A stretch of DNA of 64,000 bases from Flavobacterium piscis (lineage in GTDB: Bacteria; Bacteroidota; Bacteroidia; Flavobacteriales; Flavobacteriaceae): contig NZ_LVEN01000001.1 of assembly GCF_001686925.1 (NCBI RefSeq), forward strand, positions 1-64,000, given 5' to 3'. Below the pieces are notes generated by a model. That model saw only the letters and a program-made list of their open reading frames with translations, was not told the DNA's origin and searched no databases. Within the stretch, counting starts at the first letter, position 1. Every line of letters begins with the position of its first letter. Below are positions 35,599-44,220 of this stretch, one piece after another. A program made the translations under genes and the position numbers.

Positions 35599-35868
35599 TC
35601 TATGATTTATTTTGTTATGTTTAATAGTTTATTTGTTTAATTGTTTCAGGTTTCAGGTTTTTTGCCACGAATTCACGAATTAAATTTAAAAAAATCTGTG
35701 TTTATCTGTCTAAATCTGTTAGATCTGCGTGCCATTTTCGATCTGCTTGTCATTTCGACGGAGAAGAAATCACACATGCTTTTCGGTAATGTATGGCAAT
35801 TCTCTTTGCGGGGCTTCGACTTCGTTCAGCCTGACAAATAGTACTGAAATCTTCTAATGAATCCTAAA

Positions 35869-35951
35869 GCCCTAGCCCTGATGGGAGCGGCATCCTTTTA
35901 TGGTGGGGTTCACCATAAAAGATACAGCGGACAGCAGGAAATAGCTCCTGA
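35869..35951 (+). repeat. Palindromic intergenic element, copy A
   Basis: The element starts CCCTAGCCCTGATGGGAGCGG, contains a hairpin (CTTTTATGGTG/CACCATAAAAG) and ends AGCGGACAGC...AGCTCCTGA. Conserved flanks match copies at 49905 and 63242 while hairpin arms differ but still pair. It lies in the 470-bp spacer 35599-36068, which also carries degraded CCACGAATTCACGAATT and GTCATTTCGACGGAGAAG repeat arms and no gene. Confidence 0.8.
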
Positions 35952-36040
35952 AAATTATCCTTCGACTTCGCTCAGGATGACAATCAGAACACTTTCTTGC
36001 TTAAAACAAAATTATCATTTTTTTTGAAACGAAATAGCTT

Positions 36041-36048
36041 TATCTTTG
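36041..36048 (+). promoter_or_regulatory. -7 element TATCTTTG of the PASTA-rluD operon
   Basis: TATCTTTG matches TAnnTTTG exactly and lies 20 bp before the ATG at 36069. This supports the short start over the upstream in-frame codon at 35997. The -33 region is not convincing. Confidence 0.6.
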
Positions 36049-36068
36049 CGACAACTAAAAATAAATTT

Positions 36069-36692
36069 ATGACTTTACGTAAGTATTTAACAAGCCGGGT
36101 GTTTTTTTTACAAATCTTGATTGCGGCTGCTATTATTGCTGTTTTGGGTTATCTGTTTATGCATTGGCTGACTTTTACAACTGATCATGGACATGAAATT
36201 GCGGTTCCGAATTTGTCTAAATTGACGGAGGAACAAGTTGAGGCAAAATTGGATGAACTTGACCTGGATTATGTGCTTTTGGATAGTGTTGATTACAGAA
36301 GTGAATTTCCTAAATACAGTGTTGTTGAGCAAGATCCTTTGCCGGGAACGAAGGTAAAAGTGGGAAGAAAAATATATATTAAAATTAATGCGTCGGGATT
36401 TTCTTCTGTTAGAATTCCTGATTTGATCGAGAAAACGTATCGTGAGGCAGTTCCGACTTTGAAGGCTTTAGGGCTTGAGCAGGGAACGATTACTTATATT
36501 CCAAATCTTGGAAAAGATATGGTGCTGGAGATGCGTTATAAAGGTAGAAACTTAAAAGTAGGAGACCGCGTGCTGAAAGCGTCTAAAATCGACTTGGTTT
36601 TAGGTGACGGAAAAGCAAGTTATGTAGATGAAAGTCAGGTCGTAGACAGTACAGCTACGCCAACTACTGAAACCCCAAAAGATGAACAATAA
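36069..36692 (+). CDS. PASTA-domain membrane protein
   Basis: A 207-residue protein with one N-terminal transmembrane helix (FLQILIAAAIIAVLGYLFMHWL) and an extracytoplasmic region of two to three PASTA repeats: VPNLSKLTEEQVEAKL, VEQDPLPGTKVKVGRKIYIKI, and IPDLIEKTYREAVPTLKALGL. PASTA domains bind peptidoglycan or muropeptides, usually on Ser/Thr kinases or PBPs, but here there is no kinase domain. The start is chosen by the TATCTTTG box; an upstream in-frame start at 35997 would put the promoter inside the coding region. It overlaps rluD by 11 bp. Confidence 0.92.
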   Translation: MTLRKYLTSRVFFLQILIAAAIIAVLGYLFMHWLTFTTDHGHEIAVPNLSKLTEEQVEAKLDELDLDYVLLDSVDYRSEFPKYSVVEQDPLPGTKVKVGRKIYIKINASGFSSVRIPDLIEKTYREAVPTLKALGLEQGTITYIPNLGKDMVLEMRYKGRNLKVGDRVLKASKIDLVLGDGKASYVDESQVVDSTATPTTETPKDEQ

Positions 36693-37722
36693 TAATGAAA
36701 ATTTAGATCTGGAAGACGAATTATTCGAACATTTCAGGTTTGAAGTCCCTAAAGGTCAAGCGTTTTTGCGTATTGACAAATATTTAATGAATTTGATTCA
36801 GAATGCGACGCGAAATAAAATTCAGAACGCAGCAGCAGAAGGGAATATCTTTGTAAATGATATTCCTGTAAAATCAAATTATAAAGTAAAACCGTTTGAT
36901 GTTGTGACGGTTATGTTAACACATCCTCCATTTGAAAATCATATTCTTCCGGAAGATCTTCCGCTAAATATTGTTTACGAAGATGATGCTTTGTTGCTGA
37001 TTAACAAGGAGCCGGGAATGGTGGTACATCCGGGTCACGGAAATTACACCGGGACTTTGGTAAATGCTTTGGCACATCATTTTGATAATTTACCAATGAA
37101 CAGCAGCGAACGCCCAGGTTTGGTTCACCGAATTGATAAGGATACATCCGGACTTTTGGTGGTGGCTAAAACAGAAGCGGCGATGACGCATTTAGCGAAA
37201 CAATTTGAAGCTAAAACTTCTGAACGTGAGTATATTGCTCTTGTTTGGGGAAATGTTGCCGAAGAGGCGGGAACGATTGAAGGAAATTTGGCGAGACACT
37301 TAAAAGACCGCATGCAAATGGCTGTTTTTGCTGATCCTGAAATTGGAAAACCTGCAATTACGCATTATAAGGTTTTGGAACGTTTTGGTTATGTTACTTT
37401 GATTTCCTGTAAATTAGAAACGGGTAGAACACATCAGATTCGTGCACATATGAAACATATCGGGCATCCGCTTTTTAATGACGAACGTTATGGCGGTCAT
37501 TTGATTTTGAAAGGAACGACTTTTACGAAATACAAACAATTTATTGATAATTGTTTTAAAGCATTACCACGTCAGGCTTTGCATGCTAAAACACTTGGTT
37601 TTGTGCATCCCACAACTGGAGAAATGATGCGTTTTGATACTGAACTTCCTCAGGATCTTCAGGATTGTATTGAAAAGTGGCGTAACTATGGTAAGACGCA
37701 TAGTATAGAAGAGGAGGAGTAA
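36682..37722 (+). CDS. rluD: 23S rRNA pseudouridine synthase, RluD type
   Basis: A 346-residue RluA/RluD-family pseudouridine synthase. An S4 RNA-binding domain lies near 25-85 (RIDKYLMNLI, VNDIPVKSNYKVKPFDVV). The catalytic motif is VHRIDKDTSGLLVVAKT with the nucleophilic Asp, and the family motif GRTHQIRAHMKHIGHPLFNDERYGG follows. It probably modifies helix 69 of 23S rRNA. It is co-transcribed with the PASTA gene. Confidence 0.95.
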   Translation: MNNNNENLDLEDELFEHFRFEVPKGQAFLRIDKYLMNLIQNATRNKIQNAAAEGNIFVNDIPVKSNYKVKPFDVVTVMLTHPPFENHILPEDLPLNIVYEDDALLLINKEPGMVVHPGHGNYTGTLVNALAHHFDNLPMNSSERPGLVHRIDKDTSGLLVVAKTEAAMTHLAKQFEAKTSEREYIALVWGNVAEEAGTIEGNLARHLKDRMQMAVFADPEIGKPAITHYKVLERFGYVTLISCKLETGRTHQIRAHMKHIGHPLFNDERYGGHLILKGTTFTKYKQFIDNCFKALPRQALHAKTLGFVHPTTGEMMRFDTELPQDLQDCIEKWRNYGKTHSIEEEE

Positions 37723-37784
37723 AATTTTAGATTTTAGAGATTAGATTTTAGAATAAAGAAAATAGAGAAGAGATTTTCTCGTAT

Positions 37785-37812
37785 AAAAAAAGCTCCAATT
37801 TGGAGCTTTTTT
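37785..37812. terminator. Intrinsic terminator after rluD
   Basis: Arms AAGCTCCAA/TTGGAGCTT with flanking A and T runs at 37785-37798 and 37800-37812. A classic rho-independent terminator 60 bp after rluD. Confidence 0.88.
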
Positions 37813-37837
37813 GTTTTCTATTTAGGATTTTCTTTTT

Positions 37838-37896
37838 ACCATTAAGATATTAAGTTAGTTAAGCGTTGAACTTAATTTTCTTAATATCTTAATGGT
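37838..37896. repeat. Perfect 17-bp inverted repeat, ACCATTAAGATATTAAG
   Basis: Arms at 37838-37854 and 37880-37896 are perfectly complementary with 25 bp between. The repeat ends 15 bp before the next minus-strand gene's stop and could serve as its terminator. Confidence 0.8.
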
Positions 37897-37911
37897 TAAA
37901 TAATAAAAAAT

Positions 37912-38526
37912 CTATTCAATGTTTTTAATGGTTAGGTCTATAATTTTTGCTTCTCCGTTGGTTAGGAAACCTAGTTTGCCTTGTTGGCTTAGTTTGGTTT
38001 TTTCAAGGGAACATTCTAAAAAGGTTTCGTTATCGACTGAAAAGAATAATTGATTATTTGAAACTCTAATTTTTACCTGGTACCATTTGTTGTTTTCTAA
38101 TTTCATTGGTTTTTTATACAACGTTATTCCTCCGCGTTTGCCGTGCTCATCGCTGTTTTTATTGTAAACACCTCTTCCTATTACGATATTCTGATCGATT
38201 TGGTAGAGATAGGTTCTGATGTAATTTTCTTTATCGATGTTAAGCATGACTTCAAAAAGAGATTCTTTGGTCATATTTACTTTAAAATCGATCTCATAAT
38301 TTTCAGGCAGTTGTTTTTTTGATTCTATTACGCCCCAATGCATCGGACCTCCTTTTCCTATTAGAGTGTCTTTTTGGAGCAGCCATTCTTTTGAATTAAA
38401 ATTCCAATTGGATTTTAGTGGAGTGGTTTCAGATATTTGATATGTTTTTTTTGCTGTTGAAATGCTACCGCAGCACGAAGCGATTATTAGTGGAATTGCT
38501 AATAATAAGATATATCTAATTTTCAT
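37912..38526 (-). CDS. Lipoprotein with LamG/DUF1080-like domain
   Basis: A 204-residue exported lipoprotein (signal ending IIASC, Cys18). The mature part is a jelly-roll of the DUF1080/concanavalin type: WLLQKDTLIGKGG, YEIDFKVNMTKESLFEVMLNI, WYQVKIRVSNNQLFFSVDNE and GKLGFLTNG. Related domains bind or hydrolyse sugars, but no catalytic residues can be assigned. It is 11 bp downstream of the ABC ATPase gene and may be co-transcribed with it. Confidence 0.82.
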   Translation of the reverse strand: MKIRYILLLAIPLIIASCCGSISTAKKTYQISETTPLKSNWNFNSKEWLLQKDTLIGKGGPMHWGVIESKKQLPENYEIDFKVNMTKESLFEVMLNIDKENYIRTYLYQIDQNIVIGRGVYNKNSDEHGKRGGITLYKKPMKLENNKWYQVKIRVSNNQLFFSVDNETFLECSLEKTKLSQQGKLGFLTNGEAKIIDLTIKNIE

Positions 38527-38537
38527 TTTTTGTCTTT

Positions 38538-39779
38538 TTAGTTGAGCTCAGAGTGGTATTTTATTTTACCAATAGATCCTGTTGGCGATGGTAAAAGTTC
38601 AAAAACCGAAGTAGGAGCAAGGCCGGTTTCGATACGATGCGATACGTACAAAATACTCACATTTGTTTCTTGTTTGATGGTATTGATAAGCTGAATGACC
38701 AAATCGACATTTTCGTCGTCCAAACCTTCTACGGGTTCATCTAAAATTAATAATGGCGGGTGTTTTAAAACGGCACGAACAATCAATGCAACTCTTTGCT
38801 GACCGATGGAAAGATCTATGAAACGCTTTTTTCTTAAAGATGTCATTTCGATTACTTCAAGCCATTGCGCAACGATTTGTTTTTGATGTGTGGTTGGCTC
38901 AATATACAATCCGATAGAATCAAAGAATCCCGAAAGAATCATTTCTTCCAAAGTATGTCCTTTTTGGAATAAATCGGTCATGGAAGTGGTGAAAATTCCA
39001 ATTTGTTTTTTGATATCCCAAACACTTTCACCGGTTCCTTTTTTTCTTCCAAATAAATGTAAATCCTGTCCAAATCCTTTTGGATTATCTCCTGTAATCA
39101 AAGATAAAATAGTGCTTTTTCCGGAACCGTTTGGCCCGATTAATTGCCAAAATTCGCCTTGTTTTATTGTCCAGGAAATATTATCTACAATTTTTCGGTC
39201 GTCATAACTTACCGAAACATTTTCCATTTTTATTAATACACTTTCGTGAAAGGAATGCGGTTCAATCGCTTTTGGAATTGCCGCTGTATTTAAAGTTTTA
39301 AAGTGATTTTCGCTTTTTGAAATCGGATGCAGTTCAAATGTATTGTCTTTGATTTGTGCTTTATTAGGTACAAAGTATAATACGTCAACGAATCTGTTTA
39401 CTAATTGAATAATGGCAATATCTGTTGTTAAATCTTTTAATGATTCTGCCAAAACTACACGCGAAGCCTGGTCTAAATGATCGAACGGATTATCGAAAAT
39501 GATGAAATCAGGTTTTTGATTGATGCAGTATTTTAGAAACTCTTTTTTGCGTTCGCCTGACGAAAAGGTTCTCAATTGTCTGTGTGATTCAGGAGAAGCT
39601 TCTACGGTGTCGTATTGGTATTCTTTTTCGATGAATTTCTCTATTGCAATATCTGAAAACAGAATGCCTTTTTGGGTGTTAAAAACGGCTAATTCTCCCT
39701 TGGCTTCGCCGGAAAGCAAAGTGTCTATAAAAGCTTTTTTATTTACCTGATTCGATAAAAGTATATCCCAATGTTGCAT
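38538..39779 (-). CDS. Tandem ABC ATPase (ModF/PhrA-like) with degenerate first half
   Basis: A 413-residue soluble protein with two nucleotide-binding halves and no membrane segment. The second half (about 190-410) is complete: LIGPNGSGKST Walker A, LSIGQQRVAL signature, LLILDEP Walker B and a switch His. The first half (about 1-180) keeps FSSGERKKEFL and FIIFDNPFDHLD but lacks a recognisable Walker A at its short N-terminus, so it probably does not bind ATP normally. The arrangement resembles ModF. No permease lies nearby, so transport is doubtful. Confidence 0.88.
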   Translation of the reverse strand: MQHWDILLSNQVNKKAFIDTLLSGEAKGELAVFNTQKGILFSDIAIEKFIEKEYQYDTVEASPESHRQLRTFSSGERKKEFLKYCINQKPDFIIFDNPFDHLDQASRVVLAESLKDLTTDIAIIQLVNRFVDVLYFVPNKAQIKDNTFELHPISKSENHFKTLNTAAIPKAIEPHSFHESVLIKMENVSVSYDDRKIVDNISWTIKQGEFWQLIGPNGSGKSTILSLITGDNPKGFGQDLHLFGRKKGTGESVWDIKKQIGIFTTSMTDLFQKGHTLEEMILSGFFDSIGLYIEPTTHQKQIVAQWLEVIEMTSLRKKRFIDLSIGQQRVALIVRAVLKHPPLLILDEPVEGLDDENVDLVIQLINTIKQETNVSILYVSHRIETGLAPTSVFELLPSPTGSIGKIKYHSELN

Positions 39780-39813
39780 TTCGTATTGTATTTAAACTGT
39801 TGTCTCTATTCTT

Positions 39814-39948
39814 AACACATAGAAACATAGCTTTTGTAAATTTAAAAATAGGCGTTTCACTTATTTAAATACACATAGCTATGTGTGAGAAATATGTTTC
39901 TTTTTTGTATTCTTTTTTACACATTTGAAATCTATGTTTCTATGTGTT
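39814..39948. repeat. Nested palindrome: 17-bp arms around a 16-bp palindrome
   Basis: Arms at 39814-39830 and 39932-39948 are perfectly complementary. At the centre, ACACATAGCTATGTGT (39871-39886) is itself a perfect palindrome built from the same word. The structure fills the gap between the ABC gene and the sulfurtransferase gene. Confidence 0.85.
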
Positions 39949-40823
39949 TAATTTTTATTGTATCCAAATGAGTTATTTGTTTCTTTGGTCGCCAATTCAC
40001 GATCATTTCTCGACCATTCGCTCCAGGAACCTACGTATAATTTTGGAATTGGAATTCCGGCATAATCCATTGCCAATAAAGTATGACAGGCGGTAACTCC
40101 TGAACCGCAATGTACAATTACATTGTCAGGTTTTTTATCGCCTATAATTTCATTGTATTTTTTTGCTAAAACTTCAGGCGATTTGTAAAATCCATCTTCG
40201 TTTAAATTTTCACTAAACGGAACATTGATAGCGCCCGGAATATGACCTGCAATTAAATCCAGCGGTTCTGTTAAGCCATCAAAACGGTTTTTATCTCTTA
40301 CATCAATTACAATATTTTCTTTGTTATTTCGGGCCTTTTCGACTTCTTTCATATCGGCCTGAGCCAGACTCCATTTCGAAATTGGATATTTTTCAGTTGG
40401 TTCAACAGTTTCTAATGCAGAACTGACAGGAAAACCCACTTTTATTGCTGCTTGCAAACCTCCGTTTAAGACCTGAACTTTTTCATGGTTAATTGAGCGT
40501 AACATCCACCAAAATCTTGCTGCTGCATTCGATCCGTTTTTATCATCGTAAATGATTACATGGCTTGAAGGTGTAATTCCGATTTTTGAAAGTACTGCTG
40601 CGAATTTTTCTAATGAAGGTAAAGGATGTCTTCCTCCGTTTGCAGGATCTTCAACAGTTGCCAGATCTTTATTCAAATCTACAAAACGAGCGTCTTTTAG
40701 ATGTTCGTTTTGATAATTTTCTTCGGCATTGATTCCTGCTCTGGCATCAATTAAAACAACGTTAGAAGTATCTTTTAATTTTAAAAGTTCTTCTGGATTT
40801 ATGATGGGAGAAAGTTTTGACAT
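39948..40823 (-). CDS. Thiosulfate/3-mercaptopyruvate sulfurtransferase
   Basis: A 291-residue two-domain rhodanese. The first, inactive domain has VLIDARAGINAEENYQNEHLKDARFVDL, the second VIDVRDKNRFDG and the active-site loop HCGSGVTAC with catalytic Cys. The CGSGVTA loop favours 3-mercaptopyruvate sulfurtransferase, although thiosulfate use cannot be excluded. No signal peptide. It follows the ThuA gene by one base, so they are likely co-transcribed. Confidence 0.94.
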   Translation of the reverse strand: MSKLSPIINPEELLKLKDTSNVVLIDARAGINAEENYQNEHLKDARFVDLNKDLATVEDPANGGRHPLPSLEKFAAVLSKIGITPSSHVIIYDDKNGSNAAARFWWMLRSINHEKVQVLNGGLQAAIKVGFPVSSALETVEPTEKYPISKWSLAQADMKEVEKARNNKENIVIDVRDKNRFDGLTEPLDLIAGHIPGAINVPFSENLNEDGFYKSPEVLAKKYNEIIGDKKPDNVIVHCGSGVTACHTLLAMDYAGIPIPKLYVGSWSEWSRNDRELATKETNNSFGYNKN

Positions 40824-40824
40824 T

Positions 40825-41655
40825 TTATTTTATTTTTTTAGAATTGCCTAACCAAAGTAATCCGTTTAAGATTAATTGGCTTTGTGGTTCATTTTCAAAA
40901 GTATACGAAAGCGTTTTATTAGTTCCGTGTTCATAATCTATATCATTATGCCCCATGTTTACATAGAGCATTTTGTAGTTTTTATTGGTCCAGACGACAG
41001 GATAATAACCTTCATGCCAAATTTCATTCTGTTTTGGGCCAGTTCCTAACGGAAAACTGCTCTCATCAATCGCTACAAGGATTTTGATATCCGGATTTTT
41101 TCTTAAATCATTGCTCCATCTGTACCATTCGTTTGGTGCTGATTTGAATGTTTTAGGAATGTTTTTCGTTGCAGGATGCTGATTTTCAATTCGTAAAACT
41201 GCCGATGTTGGTCGCCACGTATTGCTTGCATATTCTCCTGAACCTAAAAAGGTATTATGGTACCAATTCCAGTTTTGCGGATAAGCAGAATCGTTTAGCG
41301 CAAATGCCGAAAAATGAAATCCGATAAAACCACCGCCATTTTCCATATATTTCTGAAAAGCTTCTTGCTGACTTGACGTTTCCGGTCTCGTGTCTAAAAA
41401 TAAAACAACCTGATATTTTGATAAAAAATTAGCGTTTAAATTATCCCAATTGCTTGTAGAATCGTATTCAAAATGATTTTGTTCGGCTATTTTTGGAAAC
41501 CATTTATTGGCTTCATGTACAAAACTGATATGTGCCTGATCGTTTTTAGCCGTATAAAAAGCAATTACTTTAAATTTAGATTTTGCTTTTTTATCTTGGG
41601 CAAAACCTATAAAGCAAATAGACAACAACGCAATCAGAATAATTTTTTTGTACAT
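40825..41655 (-). CDS. Secreted ThuA-domain protein
   Basis: A 276-residue exported protein with signal peptide (about 1-19, ending GFAQ). The ThuA fold (glutamine-amidotransferase-like) covers the rest: KVIAFYTAKNDQAHISFVHEANKWF, YQVVLFLDTRPETSSQQEAFQKYMENGGGFIGFHFSA, and VVWTNKNYKMLYVNMGHNDIDYEHG. ThuA proteins are linked to sugar metabolism, for instance trehalose or glucoside use, but their reaction is unsettled. Confidence 0.92.
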   Translation of the reverse strand: MYKKIILIALLSICFIGFAQDKKAKSKFKVIAFYTAKNDQAHISFVHEANKWFPKIAEQNHFEYDSTSNWDNLNANFLSKYQVVLFLDTRPETSSQQEAFQKYMENGGGFIGFHFSAFALNDSAYPQNWNWYHNTFLGSGEYASNTWRPTSAVLRIENQHPATKNIPKTFKSAPNEWYRWSNDLRKNPDIKILVAIDESSFPLGTGPKQNEIWHEGYYPVVWTNKNYKMLYVNMGHNDIDYEHGTNKTLSYTFENEPQSQLILNGLLWLGNSKKIK

Positions 41656-41676
41656 GAAGTTGTATTTAGATTTTGA

Positions 41677-42066
41677 TTAACCAGGGATTTTTTCGATTAG
41701 TATTTCATTATTAGCTTTGTCGAAATAAGTGCAAGTCATTTCGATGATATCAACGCGCCATTTTGCAATTCCGGATTGGGCAGCATGATTACAGAAAGTT
41801 AGATAATCGGTTTGACCGTCCTGATGCATGACCAAAAATTCGATAAAACGTTCTTTATTGGCTACCGGAGCCACCTGAATTTCAGGATATTTTTCGTCAG
41901 TGGAAACTTTGTAATTATTTACGCCGTAATATTCTACATTTCCGTTATTAACAAAGGTATCATATCCTTTTACGCCCAAAATAATCAGGTCTTGTATATA
42001 ATTTGGAAAATCTGCGCCGCTTTGTACTTTAGCATGAGCTTCTTTTATTTGTTCGATTGTAAACAT
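41677..42066 (-). CDS. DUF1398 family protein
   Basis: A 129-residue cytoplasmic protein of the DUF1398 family: IKEAHAKVQSGADFPNYIQDLIILGVKGYDTFVNNG and the C-terminal GIAKWRVDIIEMTCTYFDKANNEI. These small alpha/beta proteins are widespread but uncharacterised. It lies 21 bp before the ThuA gene in the same direction. Confidence 0.88.
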   Translation of the reverse strand: MFTIEQIKEAHAKVQSGADFPNYIQDLIILGVKGYDTFVNNGNVEYYGVNNYKVSTDEKYPEIQVAPVANKERFIEFLVMHQDGQTDYLTFCNHAAQSGIAKWRVDIIEMTCTYFDKANNEILIEKIPG

Positions 42067-42091
42067 AATATTTGATTTAGATTATTAAAAG

Positions 42092-42178
42092 GTTTGTCGT
42101 GAATTACACTAATTTCCACGAATTAAATTGTAGAATCTGCAGATAAAAATTAGTGTAAATTAATGTAATTTGTGGCGA
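42092..42178. repeat. Degraded intergenic repeat, GTGAATTACACTAATTT type
   Basis: ACACTAATTT in the left part pairs with AAATTAGTGT in the right part, followed by a second partial arm ending TTTGTGGCG. Related words (CCACGAATTCACGAATT) occur near 35665. It separates the DUF1398 and hydrolase genes. Confidence 0.55.
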
Positions 42179-42185
42179 AAAAAAA

Positions 42186-43178
42186 TTATTGTTTCAAAAA
42201 TGCTATTAATGGTTTTATAAATTGATCGAAAGATTCAATATGCGGTAAATGTCCGGTATTTGGTACTTCGACTAGTTTGGTATTCGGGATTGCTTTTTGT
42301 GTTTTTTTACCCAATTCAAGATAATTTCCCATTGTTTTTCTGACTTCTTCAGATACCAAAGGTTTTCCTATAGCTGTTTTGTCTCTTGTTCCGATGATTA
42401 AAAGCGTTGGACTTTTGATGTTTTTAAACTCGTATAAAACAGGTTGCGTAAAAATCATATCATACATTAGAGCCGAATTCCAGGCTACTCTTGCATAATC
42501 AGGAGCTGTTGTCCAGCCAGCGCCAAGTTCAGCCCATTTCTGGAAATCGGCATTCCATTTTCCGTCATAATAGTTCGCCATTTGATAGCTTTTTATATTC
42601 TGATAGTTTTGTTTTAATTCTGATTCGTACCACCAATCTACGGGTTTATAAGGTACAACCAGTTTCCAGTCTTCTAAACCAATTGGGTTTTCGAGAACTA
42701 ATTTTTCAGTAGTTTCAGGATACATGAGAGCAAATCTTGTGGCCAGCATTCCACCCATCGAATGTCCTAAGATGGTTGTTTTTTCGATTCCTAAATGATC
42801 CAGTAATTTCTTGGTATTCTCTGCCAATTGCTGAAAAGTATATTGAAAATTATCGGGTTTAGATGATTTTCCAAAACCTATCTGATCGGGAACAATTACC
42901 CTGTATCCTTCTTTTGTCAGGGCTTTTATAGTAGTTTCCCAATATGCACCATTAAAATTTTTACCGTGAAGTAAAACAATAGTTTTGTTGTTGTAATGAT
43001 CAGGTTTGATATCCATATACGCCATCTTAAGATTCTGACGCTGATTGCTCAATTCTAAGAATTGTACAGGAAAAGGATATTCGTAATTGGTTAAATTGAT
43101 GTCCAGTGCCTTTATGTTTTCTTGCTGCGAAAAGCACAAAAAGGGGAGTAGTAACAGTATGAATTTAATCTTTCTCAT
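42186..43178 (-). CDS. Secreted alpha/beta-fold hydrolase
   Basis: A 330-residue exported hydrolase with signal peptide (about 1-17, ending CFSQQ). Oxyanion motif LLHGKNFNGAYW, nucleophile elbow LGHSMGGM with catalytic Ser, acid in TLLIIGTRDKTA, and base His in VPNTGHLPHIE are all present. Specificity (esterase, lactonase or peptidase) is not readable. Confidence 0.93.
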   Translation of the reverse strand: MRKIKFILLLLPFLCFSQQENIKALDINLTNYEYPFPVQFLELSNQRQNLKMAYMDIKPDHYNNKTIVLLHGKNFNGAYWETTIKALTKEGYRVIVPDQIGFGKSSKPDNFQYTFQQLAENTKKLLDHLGIEKTTILGHSMGGMLATRFALMYPETTEKLVLENPIGLEDWKLVVPYKPVDWWYESELKQNYQNIKSYQMANYYDGKWNADFQKWAELGAGWTTAPDYARVAWNSALMYDMIFTQPVLYEFKNIKSPTLLIIGTRDKTAIGKPLVSEEVRKTMGNYLELGKKTQKAIPNTKLVEVPNTGHLPHIESFDQFIKPLIAFLKQ

Positions 43179-43281
43179 TTTTTTGATGGATTTTCGTTTA
43201 AGAGTATTTATAAAATTAAAGTTAACGATTTTAAAATCAAAAATTAAAATCTTAAAATTATCAGAAATTAAAGAGGAAGGA

Positions 43282-44133
43282 TCACTCTTGATTTTTATTG
43301 TTCTTAAAAGTTACCACCTGTTGCGGATACGGAATATCAATATTATCCTCATCAAAACGTTTTTTGATACTTTGCAGTAAGTCACAATACATTATAAACG
43401 CATCTGTAGAATTTTTCGCCCATGCCCATGCTTTTAATGTTACGCTTGAATCTGCCAGGGCTACAACACGAGCTGTCACCAATGGCTTTTTTTGTTTTTT
43501 ATCTTCAGCCGTCCTGTTGTCTATAAATAGGGGATGTTTGGCTACTTCTTCTTTCATGATTTCCAGCGCTTTTTCGATATTAGAATCATAACCAACGCCA
43601 ATTTCTATTATTTTACAGGATTTTGTGTCGTGCATATTGGTATTAACAATAATCTGATTGCTAATAACAGAATTTGGAATTATGATTCGGTTATTTTCTG
43701 CATCTTTCAGGACTACTTGTCTCAAATTAATATCTTCAACTGTACCAACAAAATTGTTGATGGTGATCTTGTCATTAATTCGAAAAGGTTTAAAAATAAC
43801 GAGAAAAATGCCGCTTACAATATTGCTCAAAGCTTGTTGAGACGCTAAACCAGCGACTAACGAAATTACTCCGGCACCAGCTAAAAACGAATGACCAATA
43901 ATTTTAAATTCTGGAATTTGTATTAAAGCAAAGGCAAATCCTAATATATAGATTACGGTAATGATTAAGTGTTTTAAAAATCGAAAACCTGTCGCATCAT
44001 ATTCTTTATCGGTTAATTTTCGATACAAAAAATAACGAAGTACTTTGTCTGTAACAGCTCCCAAAACAATTGTAACAAGCCCAATTATAGTGATAATAAT
44101 AAGTATTCTGAAGTCTTTTTCGTAATCGATCAT
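43282..44133 (-). CDS. MscS-family mechanosensitive ion channel
   Basis: A 283-residue inner-membrane channel that vents solutes on hypo-osmotic shock. It has three transmembrane helices (about 10-110). The pore helix TM3 reads GVISLVAGLASQQALSNIVSGIFLVIFKPF, followed by the beta domain (INDKITINNFVGTVEDINLRQVVLKDAENNRIIIPNS) and the C-terminal alpha/beta domain. Length is like E. coli MscS. Confidence 0.95.
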   Translation of the reverse strand: MIDYEKDFRILIIITIIGLVTIVLGAVTDKVLRYFLYRKLTDKEYDATGFRFLKHLIITVIYILGFAFALIQIPEFKIIGHSFLAGAGVISLVAGLASQQALSNIVSGIFLVIFKPFRINDKITINNFVGTVEDINLRQVVLKDAENNRIIIPNSVISNQIIVNTNMHDTKSCKIIEIGVGYDSNIEKALEIMKEEVAKHPLFIDNRTAEDKKQKKPLVTARVVALADSSVTLKAWAWAKNSTDAFIMYCDLLQSIKKRFDEDNIDIPYPQQVVTFKNNKNQE

Positions 44134-44220
44134 GAGTTTTAAATTTTAAAAAATCCAAAAAACATATATTTAAAATATCGTTTTTTGGATTTCATAAAGT
44201 TAAGAAAAATGAAGTTTGTT

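Noticed and set aside
35641..35841. 66-codon ORF between ddl and the PASTA gene
   Set aside because: It runs through several degraded intergenic repeats and shows no protein-like composition.
35997..36068. Upstream start of the PASTA gene
   Set aside because: The TATCTTTG promoter box lies within this stretch and the extra residues precede the natural membrane anchor without family support.
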